A stretch of DNA of 11,766 nt from Erginobacter sp964465735 (lineage in GTDB: Bacteria > Auribacterota > Erginobacteria > Erginobacterales > Erginobacteraceae). Location: NCBI GenBank assembly GCA_964465735.1, contig CAYXKT010000088.1, positions 1 through 11,766 on the forward strand. Reading direction: 5' to 3'. Positions 1 to 8,000 of the stretch are shown piece by piece; the first letter of the stretch is position 1, and each line of letters starts with the position of its first letter. The notes under the pieces were generated by a model, which saw only the letters and a program-made list of their open reading frames with translations, had not been told where the DNA came from and did not search any database. Made by a program: the position numbers and the translations under genes.

Positions 1-39
1 CAAAAGATTGGTGCAGTTCGCCGCATAGAATCGCTCAAT

Positions 40-257
40 TTAGGTATTAATAAAGTCCGCCCGACTTCGGGCCCGGTTGGCCTCTCGATAATTTGCCCCA
101 ACGGATATTCCCGCCCTGGTAAGCTGATTCCTAATCACCCAACCTTCGAAATTATTCGGCAGCTTGGTTGATAGCTTGATGATTGTTACCGCGAAAGCCC
201 GAGTCCTTTTTTCCAGTTTCGGGAAAACTCTTGATTATCCACCGCGCACTCGGTCGA
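40..257 (-). pseudogene. Relic of a four-helix-bundle (23S IVS-type) protein gene
   Basis: Reading the minus strand from about 257 gives STECAVDNQEFS. After a one-base frame change near 220-221 it continues KLEKRTRAFAVTII, then a stretch containing VGANYREANRARSRADFIN. This is the core of the small four-helix-bundle family first known from 23S rRNA intervening sequences (SxGANYREA...SRxDFI). It aligns without gaps to the relic at 1437-1876, with 38 of 58 residues identical by my hand count. A TAA stop sits at 40-42, just after FINT, and resemblance to the family ends there, so the C-terminal half is missing or scrambled. No start codon is convincing. The cellular role of the family is not established. 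Confidence is high for the homology and for the gene being broken; the exact ends are approximate. Confidence 0.75.
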
Positions 258-323
258 AAGTTATAACTTTGAACTTCGAACTTTGAACTTAGAACTTTAA
301 ACTTCTAACTTTGAACTCTAAAC
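258..323. repeat. Degenerate heptamer tandem repeat (AACTTTG-like)
   Basis: Plus-strand units read AACTTTG, AACTTCG, AACTTTG, AACTTAG, AACTTTAA, then ACTTCTA, ACTTTG, AACTCTA. This is a roughly 7-base period repeated about nine times with drift. The array lies between the left four-helix-bundle relic and the pilT-like gene and extends into the last few codons and stop codon of that gene. It is AT-rich against a GC-rich background. No function is evident. Confidence 0.75.
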
Positions 324-1402
324 GTCTCCGCCCCGGTATAGATCCCTTTGACCGCCAGGGCCAGCAGCTCGGGGTTGTCGGAGTTCTCCATCGCCTCAGC
401 GTAACCGATCTTTCCGGACTGGTAAAGCTGAAGGATCGACTGGTTAAAGGTCTGCATCCCGGCAATTTTTCCCGCCTCGATGGTCTTGAACAGATCCTCG
501 GTCTTGCCCTCCATTATCTGCTTCCGGGCGGTCGGGGTGGAGGTCAGAACCTCACAGGCGGGCACCCGGGACCCCCCGTCTTTTCGGGAGATCAACCGCT
601 GGGCGATAATCCCCCGGAGAACAAAAGCGATCTGCATCCGGATCTGGGGATGCTGGAAAACCGGGAAAAAATTAATGATCCGCTCCAGAGTCTGGCTGAC
701 ATTGATAGTATGCAGAGAACTGATTACCAGGTGCCCGACCTCGGCCGCCATCACCGCGCTGGTCATCGTCTCCAGATCCCGCATCTCCCCGATCACGATC
801 ACGTCCGGGGCCTGACGGATGATATGGCGCAACGCCCTCTGGAAACTCCGGGTATCGGCGCCCACCTCCCGCTGGTTGATCAGGCTCTGTTCTTCCCGGT
901 AGGTAAACTCGATCGGGTCCTCAATGGTAATGATATGCTTCTTCTTCTCCCGGTTGATGTAATTGATCATCGCCGCCATCGTGGTTGACTTCCCGCTCCC
1001 GGCGGCTCCCGCGATCAGGATCAAACCTCGGGGCTCAAGGGAGAGTTTTTCCAGGACCGCCACCGGCAGATTGAGATCCTCGAAAGTCTGAATCTCCCGC
1101 TTGATCCGCCGGCAGACCATCCCCAAAGTCCCCTGCTGAAAGAAGATGTTGACTCGGAATCGGAGATCCCCCACCAGGGAATAGGCCACATCCATCTCCC
1201 GGTCGCTCTCCAGGACCCTCATCTGCTGTTCGTCGAGAACGTGGCGGACAAAATCCGACATCCCATCCTCATCGAGGACCGGATACTCGATCAGGCGGAC
1301 AAGGCCCCCATCCACCCGCAGAACCGGCGGCTGCCCCGACTTCAAGTAAAGGTCAGAAGCCTGCCGTTCCTCCATCAAATGTAACAATTGATCAAAGCGC
1401 AT
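305..1402 (-). CDS. pilT: PilT/PilU-family type IV pilus retraction-type ATPase
   Basis: A cytoplasmic secretion-type hexameric ATPase of 365 residues, about the usual length for the family, expected to power pilus retraction (twitching) at the inner-membrane base. The N-terminal PAS-like domain begins MRFDQLLHLMEE with SDLYLKSGQPPVLR at 16-29. The ATPase core has Walker A GAAGSGKST at 132-140 (K138), an Asp box with ITIEDPIEF at 158-166, Walker B VIVIGEMRD at 201-209 (E206), and a His box GHLVISSLHT at 223-232. The segments RQAPD and RIINFFP resemble PilU more than PilT, while GEMRDLET is PilT-like, so the subfamily is unsettled. ATG at 1400-1402 fits the family N-terminus, but no Shine-Dalgarno sequence precedes it; a repeated GAAGTGCCTA copy occupies that position. 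The last residues, FRVQS, come from the heptamer array, suggesting a replaced or extended tail. No pilus assembly gene is adjacent. Confidence 0.93.
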   Translation of the reverse strand: MRFDQLLHLMEERQASDLYLKSGQPPVLRVDGGLVRLIEYPVLDEDGMSDFVRHVLDEQQMRVLESDREMDVAYSLVGDLRFRVNIFFQQGTLGMVCRRIKREIQTFEDLNLPVAVLEKLSLEPRGLILIAGAAGSGKSTTMAAMINYINREKKKHIITIEDPIEFTYREEQSLINQREVGADTRSFQRALRHIIRQAPDVIVIGEMRDLETMTSAVMAAEVGHLVISSLHTINVSQTLERIINFFPVFQHPQIRMQIAFVLRGIIAQRLISRKDGGSRVPACEVLTSTPTARKQIMEGKTEDLFKTIEAGKIAGMQTFNQSILQLYQSGKIGYAEAMENSDNPELLALAVKGIYTGAETFRVQS

Positions 1403-1405
1403 AAA

Positions 1406-1439
1406 GAAGTGCCTATAAGCCTAAAATTTGAAGTGCCTA
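1406..1439. repeat. 10-bp direct repeat GAAGTGCCTA just upstream of the pilT-like gene
   Basis: GAAGTGCCTA occurs at 1406-1415 and again at 1430-1439. The second copy is part of the left arm of the inverted repeat around the four-helix-bundle relic. The first copy lies directly before the pilT-like start codon, where a ribosome binding site would be expected. This suggests a partial duplication of the element end. Confidence 0.7.
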
Positions 1440-1442
1440 AAG
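1424..1442 (+). repeat. Left arm of perfect 19-bp inverted repeat
   Basis: AAATTTGAAGTGCCTAAAG reads here on the plus strand, and its exact reverse complement is at 1845-1863. The two arms bracket the four-helix-bundle pseudogene, and the pseudogene's terminal TAG (1437-1439) lies inside this arm. Confidence 0.9.
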
Positions 1443-1876
1443 TTGCCTTGGCTTTATCGACTTCAACGATTTCCCGATTGCAGTAAAGATCGCCAACAGC
1501 TCACCTGACTCTTTATACTCGAGTTGGAGACGTTCCCGCGGCAACAAATTCGCCCCCTCAATTAGCTATAGCCAATATTTAGTCTCGCTGGCCTCACTTT
1601 CGCAAATCTTAATCTTGTTGATAAAGTCCCGCCGGCTTCTTGATCTATTGGCCTCCCGATAGTTCGCCCCGATAAAAGTTCCCAACCTGGTAATCTGATA
1701 TTTAACCACCCGGCCTTAAGGTGTATTCGACAACTCAGTTGATAATCTGATTATTTTAACCGCGAACTTGCGAGTTCGTTTCTCCAGTTCCCGGACAAAC
1801 TCTTTGTTGTCCACAGCCAGACTTCCTGCCAGTCCCAGCCATAGCTTTAGGCACTTCAAATTTCAAACTTATTCAT
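1437..1876 (-). pseudogene. Four-helix-bundle (23S IVS-type) protein gene with in-frame stops
   Basis: In one frame running from TTG at 1857-1859 to TAG at 1437-1439 (141 codons) the minus strand encodes LKCLKLWLGLAGSLAVDNKEF, then a segment with IGANYREANRSRSRRDFINK and ASETKYWL, then LIEGANLLPRERLQLEYK. This is a nearly full-length four-helix-bundle protein. Two stop codons interrupt the frame: TAA at 1716-1718 (NTP*GRVV, where relatives usually have Glu) and TAG at 1566-1568 (YWL*LIEGAN). An ATG at 1874-1876, overlapping the stop of the upstream gene as ATGA, begins MNKFEI and would join the frame if one T were restored, so a third lesion is likely. Recoding of stops is unlikely, because TAA and TAG both end neighbouring genes normally. 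Perfect 19-bp inverted repeats enclose the gene. Confidence 0.85.
1845..1863 (-). repeat. Right arm of perfect 19-bp inverted repeat
   Basis: CTTTAGGCACTTCAAATTT on the plus strand is the exact reverse complement of 1424-1442. It contains the first codons (LKCLK) of the four-helix-bundle relic. A transcript through the region could fold into a 19-bp panhandle with the relic in the loop, an arrangement reminiscent of 23S rRNA intervening sequences, which also have complementary ends. Confidence 0.9.
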
Positions 1877-4777
1877 CTCGCAATTGGAATATTGCCGGGG
1901 TCCCCATAATAAACCCGGGTCACCCCCCGCACCGCCCACAACCCCGAAGACTTCCGGTAAATCCCGGGGTAATCTTGCCAATTGCCGAGGAAATCGGCGG
2001 CAACCGGATAGTCGCCGGAGCTGCCGAAGTAGAATCGGGTCAGACCGCGGATCGCCCAGAGGCCGGAAGAAGCACGGAAGATGGCAAGATCGGCGGTACC
2101 ATCTCCGGTAAAGTCTCGGGCCAGTGGGATATCCCCCGGATTGCCGAAGTAAATCCGCCCCCCCCCATTGATCGCCCAGAGTCCTGCACTCGGACGGAAG
2201 ACGGCTGGATCGGCAAAGCCATCCCCGGTATAATCTCCCGGGACCGGGATATCTCCGGCCGCCCCGAAATATATTCGGGTTATATCCCGGACCGACCATA
2301 AACCGGGGGTGGAACGGAAGATCCCAATATCGGTCCAACCGTCGCCGGTATAATCCCCGGGAACCGGGGTATCTCCGCTCTGGCCGAAGTAAACCCGGGT
2401 TATACCGTAAACCGCCCAGAGAGTTGCGGAAGGTCTAAAAAGAGCCATATCGGCTGTCCCGTCCCCGTCATAATCCCCGCTGGCCGGCACATCTCCCGGC
2501 TGCCCGAAGAATGAGGTCCCCACCCCCCGGACCGACCAGAGCCCGGAATCTGGGCGAAAGACCCCGATATCCGAGGTCCCGTCCCCGTTGTAATCGCCAA
2601 AGTCCAGTACAGCAATCGGAGTCGGGGGCGGCGGCGGCGTAATGGGAAGCCGGGGGGTCGTGGTGGGGGCCGGGGTCGGTACCTTGCAGATTGTCAGCAT
2701 CCAATCCTCGATCTCCACCTTGTTGGAGGCAAGATCATTGTAAACGATTAGAGCCCAGGTTCCATTAATAAGTTTTGAGTTAAATATTGAAAGCGGTTTA
2801 GTGGAGTACTTCGAAGTTCTATACGAACCAAGGTAGGGTGAGACATTCTGCGGGGCGGTAATTAATTTTTGTGCCGCATCATCAAATATTGTCCGATACA
2901 GGGCGTGCTCGCTGAGTTCGTGTTTTTCAAAAAGCGGCACGTCGGTAGAATCGGGGCCTCTCAAGTAAATCCCCACATTATCCAGATCGTCAGAGGATCG
3001 AACAGTCAGACGGACTGTCAACTTGGAGATTGAGCCATAAGCCGGGATGATTAATTCACCAGTCTCCGTGCCCACATTTTCCAACGTAAAAGATTCTCCG
3101 ATATAATCGGCACAGGAAACCGGCTGTGGAGTGGGAGTTTTGTAACCAGGTGGAGTAGGTGTGGGAGTTGTAGTTGTCGGAGCGGGACTTGGGGTCGGAG
3201 GTTGGGGGCAGATCATCAGCTCCCACCGTTCGGACATCTCAGCCCAATCCTCGCAAGGCGGCGCGTCTGGTTCTTGTTTACAGACAAAATCATTGAAGAC
3301 AACTAATTGCCAGATCCCGTCAATTGCCTTACCATAAAAATCGGAGAGGCGGCCGGTGGGCCGCCATCTTCCCAGATAAGGGCCAAGCCCCTCGGTGATT
3401 TCCCGGGGAGCGCTATCATCGAACCAGGTGCCAAAAAGAGCGTGTTCGCCCAACTGGTGCTTGGGGAACAGCTCGACAACGGTCTCGTCCGGGGATATCA
3501 ACCACATTCCAATATGATCCAGGTCCCCTTCCTGGGTTATATGAAAATTATTCACTCTCAAAGTGACCTTCTCTACATATTTCTCGGGGGCAACAACCTC
3601 ATTCCCATCCGTATATACTTTCTGGCCCTCCACTGGAAAAGTGTTCCCCGGATAAATCGGGCATACTGAACTTGGGGTGGGAATGGGAGGGCGAGGCGTT
3701 GGGGGAAGAGTCGCGGTCGGAGTGGGGGTCAAGGTAGAAGTCGGAGACGGGGTGGATGTTGGCGTCGGCGCGCTCTCCTCCAGGCAGAGCCGGAGTTTCC
3801 AACTCGAGACTTCGCCGATGTTCAAGCTGCTACTGTTATAGACTAATAACTTCCAGATCCCCGCCCCGGGCTCGCCATTGACAGTCGCTAGAGTATTCAC
3901 CGGAGCATAACGGCCCACATAGGGGGCAACTCCAGTCTTGATCCCTTTCAAACTCTCGTCGTCAAAAACAGTCCGATACATCACGTGGCCCAGAAGATCA
4001 TCCCCTTCGAATAATCCCACGTATGTTTCTTCCGGGCTGACCAGATAAACTCCCAGATTATCCAGTCCCGCGAAGGAATTGATATTCACCATCACTTCCG
4101 CTTTGCTGACATCACCGTGGTGACCCACCGGAATCTCCGAAACCATATATCCCATCTCTGACCACTCGATAGCCGAACCAAGATAATCCCGACAGAAAGA
4201 CAGTGGGGTAACCGTGGGGGTCGGGGTTANNNNNNNNNNNNNNNNNNNNNNNNNNNNNNNNNNNNNNNNNNNNNNNNNNNNNNNNNNNNNNNNNNNNNNN
4301 NNNNNNNNNNNNNNNNNNNNNNNNNNNNNGCAACTGGTTATAGACAGACAGAGACCAGGTACCGGTCATCCATTGCCCGGAAAAAACGGAAAAGGGGTTC
4401 TCTGGCTGAAAGCTGCCGGCATAGGGAGGCACTCCGTCAGTGATGGGGATGGGAGCAGCATCCATAAACCGGGTAAGAAATAAAGAGGTCCCGGAGATCG
4501 GGTTGACGGACTGGTTGAAGAGATAGCAGGTTGTCCCAAGTGGAGAGGTAAGAATCATTGCGTTATTTTCAAATCCCCGAGAGGTTTGAGCATTGCTGAT
4601 CAAGACACTGAGATTGGAGACAGTGGCGCCTTGGGATACATAGACACGATTAGTGAAGGTGCCGCCCCCGGTCCATTCAAAGAAAGAGCCAGAGTATTCG
4701 GCCCCCTGGATGGGGAATGAGAGAACAGCCAAAAGCAAAATTGCCAATGGCATAATAAGTCGCCGAGATGTTTTCAT
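1873..4777 (-). CDS. Secreted protein with four P-type domains and six FG-GAP-like repeats (contains assembly gap)
   Basis: Predicted exported, non-enzymatic modular protein of roughly 965 residues. ATG at 4775-4777 follows a strong AGGAG at 4786-4790. A signal peptide spans about residues 1-25 (ends FPIQGAEYSG). Four jelly-roll domains resemble the P domain of proprotein convertases, with the recurring pattern FDD...PY.G...P......G.W.L.VYN....W.L.IC. Domains 2-4 each start and end with Cys, suggesting a disulfide at the domain base; domain 3 has two extra Cys. The domains are joined by Thr/Pro/Ser-rich linkers. Six repeats of about 40 residues (GDYNGDGTSD...FRP.SGLWAVRG.TR.YFG..GDIPV) end the protein exactly at IPIAR. 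The 100-N gap shifts the frame: 4777 and 4155 differ by one phase, but sequence just left of the gap reads TPTPTVTPLSFCRDYLG, a linker and domain start continuous with the downstream frame. No protease residues are present. Substrate or partner is unknown. Confidence 0.88.
1876..2604 (-). repeat. Six FG-GAP-like repeats (coding), P-domain protein tail
   Basis: Six in-frame units of about 120 bases encode GDYNGDGTSDIGVFRP, then SGLW[AS]VRG.TR.YFG..GD.PV. The calcium-loop pattern D.[ND/T]GDG..D is intact in repeats 1-5 and lost in repeat 6 (DFLGNWQDYP). Six such units could form one six-bladed beta-propeller. The same module ends the neighbouring subtilisin (5096-5827). Confidence 0.85.
4230..4329. 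other. Assembly gap of 100 N within the P-domain gene
   Basis: Exactly 100 undetermined bases, a common placeholder length. It falls where the end of P domain 1 and a Thr/Pro-rich linker should be, a low-complexity region likely to break assembly. If the gene is intact the true missing length must be a multiple of three, so 100 cannot be the real size. Confidence 0.95.
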
Positions 4778-4785
4778 CGTAGTAT

Positions 4786-4790
4786 CTCCT
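4786..4790 (-). promoter_or_regulatory. Shine-Dalgarno site of the P-domain protein gene
   Basis: AAAAAAGGAG on the minus strand is followed by ATACTACG and then ATG at 4777-4775, with good spacing. It fixes this ATG as the start, in agreement with the signal peptide that follows. Confidence 0.8.
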
Positions 4791-4828
4791 TTTTTATTCA
4801 GAAATGTTTCAATTTTCCTGAATAAAAA
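4791..4828 (-). promoter_or_regulatory. 11-bp inverted repeat in the leader beside the Shine-Dalgarno
   Basis: TTTTTATTCAG at 4791-4801 and CTGAATAAAAA at 4818-4828 are exact reverse complements with a 16-base spacer. In the minus-strand transcript the hairpin ends directly against AGGAG. It is AU-rich and lacks a GC stem with a following U tract in the right place, so it is not a standard terminator. It could be a translational control hairpin or simply an operator-like palindrome. Confidence 0.45.
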
Positions 4829-4890
4829 ATAGATGGATCTTTTTGAGATTAGTGGGATGTGAAGACGGTTATTGTGAATATGTAGTGTCT

Positions 4891-5035
4891 GAACGAAAAC
4901 CTCAAATCACATAGAATTTGTCGCTGAGAGGAACGAAGTGACGAAGCAATCTATTTCTCTCTTCCAGAATTGTTTCGCATTCACAAAAAGAGATTGCTTC
5001 GTCGGCCGGAAGGATTTCGGGCCTCCTCGCAGTGC
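4891..5035. repeat. Dispersed palindromic repeat, copy A (MITE/REP-like)
   Basis: Contains GACGAAGCAATCT (4940-4952) and its exact inverse AGATTGCTTCGTC (4991-5003), flanked by GAGAGGAACGAAGTG on the left and CCTCCTCGCAGTGCC on the right, which are imperfect inverse partners. The edge GTGTCTGAACGAAAACC also recurs, inverted, at the edge of copy B (10567-10696). It resembles the widespread non-coding bacterial palindromes of the TTGCGAGGA...GAAGCAATC type. With 5060-5084 it fills most of the gene-free stretch 4778-5092. Confidence 0.75.
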
Positions 5036-5059
5036 CACCATAATACACAATAATCTTTT

Positions 5060-5084
5060 CTCCGCGTCCTCCGCGTCTCCGCGG
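5060..5084. repeat. Short tandem CTCCGCGT repeat
   Basis: CTCCGCGT, CCTCCGCGT and CTCCGCGG follow one another on the plus strand, eight bases from the stop codon of the subtilisin gene. It resembles a low-complexity sequence found dispersed in many bacterial genomes. No function is evident. Confidence 0.55.
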
Positions 5085-5092
5085 TGCTATTT

Positions 5093-8000
5093 TTACCGGG
5101 TAACCGGGATATCGTAGTTTTGCCCAAAGTAGGCCCGGGTCAACCCCCGGATCGCCCAGAGTCCGGTCGTGGGACGAAAGATCGCCGGCGGAGCCAGGTC
5201 CTGGCCAGTGTAATCCGCCGGGACGGGCTGGTCTCCGATCCGACCGTAATAAAAATTGTTAAAATCATAAATTGCCCATAACCCGGACGAAGCGCGCCAG
5301 ACCGCCACGTCGTCGCCGGGGAGGATATCGAAGTTTGCCAGCAACGGCCAATCCCCCTGGGCACCGAAGTAAACCCGATCAAGGTTCCGGATCGCCCAAA
5401 GACCAGAGGCGGGACGGAAGACCGCGGCCTCGGTCCAGCCGGGGTGGAAACTGTCGTAATCCCCCGGGACCGGGAGGTCGCCGCTCTTTCCAAGATAGAA
5501 GCGGGTCAGCCCCCGAATCGACCAGAGGCCGGTACTCTCCCGGAAGATCGCGATATCGGTCCGGCCGTCGCCATTGTAATCACCGGGGACAGAGATATCG
5601 TTAATGCCGCCAAAGTAAGCCCGGGTCAGGCCCCTCACCGCCCAGAGTCCAGTGACGGGATGAAAGACAGCGAAATCGGTTGTCCCATCGCCGTTATAGT
5701 CCCCGGACGCCGGGATATCACCCATCCCGCCAAAGAAAATCCGGGTCAGATCCCTTACCGCCCAGAGGCCGGAGATGGGCCGGAAGAGGGCAATGTCGGA
5801 GCTCCCGTCACCGTTGTAATCCCCGGAGGCGATCACCGGACGCGCGGGGAAGGCTACCCCCCCCCGATCGGGACGGGAGGCGACCAGGGCGTAGGGCTGG
5901 GGTCCGGAAGGAACATTATACCCCTTGACGGTGACAGTATAGGTCCCCGGGAGGGGATAGTCGATATCGATCCCCACGGTGTTGTTAGTCCGATCATAGA
6001 GGGTTGGAGTGGAGACCACCGCCCGGAAGAGATAGTCGTGAGTAATACGTTTGGTCCAGCCGCGCATCGGCATATTCCCCCAACTCCGGCCGGCGATCGG
6101 TCCAGTAGTTGAGGCGGCCCAACTCAGATCATCATCGGGGAGGACCAGGGCCAGGTAAAAATCTCCAGAGTCAATGGTAATTCCGTGGTCCGAGAGATCG
6201 ACAGGATGCCAGCCTTTTTGCTGGAGTGTGGTGGATCCGGAGGCAAGCCGGGCACCGGGGCCGGAAGCATCCCCGCGATAAACGCTATATTCAATGGTCT
6301 TGGAATAGCTCTCCGTCCGGGAAGATAGATAGAACATCCCCCGCTCCAGGGTTGCCGGGTAACGCTCGGGGGTAAAACGGACCGCCTCGATCATCCCGGC
6401 GAAACCGTGCAGATCATCTGCCCTCAGTCCGTTCTCATAAAAAAGGGGGCCGGCGGCCAGAGCGTTGTTGGGGTAATAGACCGCCCCATCGGGTCCGGTC
6501 AGGGATAGGTCGAGGTCATTGACCAACGCCCCCTCCGCCGGGGTGGAACCAGGATGGTCGGTCCAGCAGAGGGTGACACTGAGCGGATCGAGAGAGTAAG
6601 CCACCTCGATCGGGTAACTATGAACCCCACCGGTGGAGAGCCCGGGTGTGGACTCGAAATAGGAAAACTCCGGGGAACTGCCGGAGAAGATGGTCGAGGA
6701 GAGATCCACCCTCCCCCAGCCAGCTACATTATTGGGCCGAGGCGGGCCGGGGATCTCCCGGTACTGCCCGGTCCCATACTGGCCCGGAGAAATATCTTTG
6801 GCCCCGTTGATTAGCGTCGCCTTGATCAGGGCTGCGCTGGGATTGGCAGATCCCTGGTCCTGGTAATATTCCCGGACCAGGGTCGCTGATCCGGTCACCA
6901 GGGAGGTGGACATACTGGTCCCACCAGCGAAGACATAGTTATTCTTCTCGGCCCCAGTCAGCCCCCCACTCCCCCAGAGCACCTCGCCAGTCCCGGCCAC
7001 CGCCTTGCTCCGGCAGGAGATGATGTTAGTCCCGGGGGCGACCACCTCCGGTTTCCAGCGGGCGGAGAGTTCGGCGCCCCGGGAACTGAAGGCGGCCATC
7101 CCGTCCGGATTGTCCGAGAGATAGCCGCCGCTGATCGGGGCGGAAGGATAATCCCCGGGCCAGTACCAGCCGTAAGTAAGCGGCCGGCCTGGCTTAGGGG
7201 ATGATCCGGGAGGACGGTTGTTCTCGGTCGCACCCACCGCCAGACAATTCTTGGCCGTGGCCGGGGGTGCCACTGAATAGAGATCGATCACCCCGTCAGC
7301 ATCGGAGTCGATCCCGGCATTCCCGGCGGGAAAGACCGCAAGAAAATCCTTATTGTCCCAGCTGAACTCATCGACATCCTCGCTATACGAGGTGTAGTAC
7401 CCCACGACCTCAGACCCCCAGCTGTTGTTATGAATCCGGGCACCGCCGCCATAGGCCTGAGCGAAGAGGTGGTTGAGGTCGGCCGGCAGCAGGGAGAGAT
7501 CGCCCAGGGCCTGGAAGATCAGAGAGGCTTCCGGGGCGAGACCGGCGTAGCAGAAGGTTGGGTAACTGTGGGTGACAGGGTTAGCCCCGGAGAGAACGCC
7601 ATTTCCAAGGATGGATCCGGCGACGTGGGTGCCGTGGCCGTTGATATCTTCACCGTCGGTCAAAGCGGTCCAGTCGGTGGAGATAGCCAGAACCCGGCTA
7701 CCACCAGTGCCGTCTTTGAAGTCGTCGAGGATCTCCGTGGTCGAACCCCGGTCAAGCCCGGAGTCTGCGACACCAACGGTCTGGCCGGCACCAAAATAAC
7801 CGCCGTTATTCCAGGCGGTATTGACGGACATAATCTCCCGAGCCTTGTTATTGTAGTACCGCCATTGGGGCGGTTCCTCCACCCATTTCACCCCAGACAG
7901 GGCAGCCAGTTTTTCCGGCCGGTCGGGGAAGACGGCGATCCGAAGCCGGGTCTTCCAGGCAGAATCGGTTCTCTTCAGGATCTTTCCCCCCACCCGCTTC

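Noticed and set aside
1437..1859. Stop codon recoding (TAA/TAG read as an amino acid) to explain the four-helix-bundle frame
   Set aside because: TAG ends the ATPase, TMTC-like and pilin genes and TAA ends the subtilisin in normal positions, and no large gene has an in-frame TAA or TAG. Simple pseudogene decay explains it better.
1876..2604. CRISPR-like regular repeats
   Set aside because: The period of about 120 bases is in-frame coding sequence for protein repeats with degenerate codons, without identical repeats or unique spacers.
5444..6112. Plus-strand open frames opposite the subtilisin repeat region
   Set aside because: Their apparent repeats only mirror the coding repeats on the other strand; no start context or family motifs.
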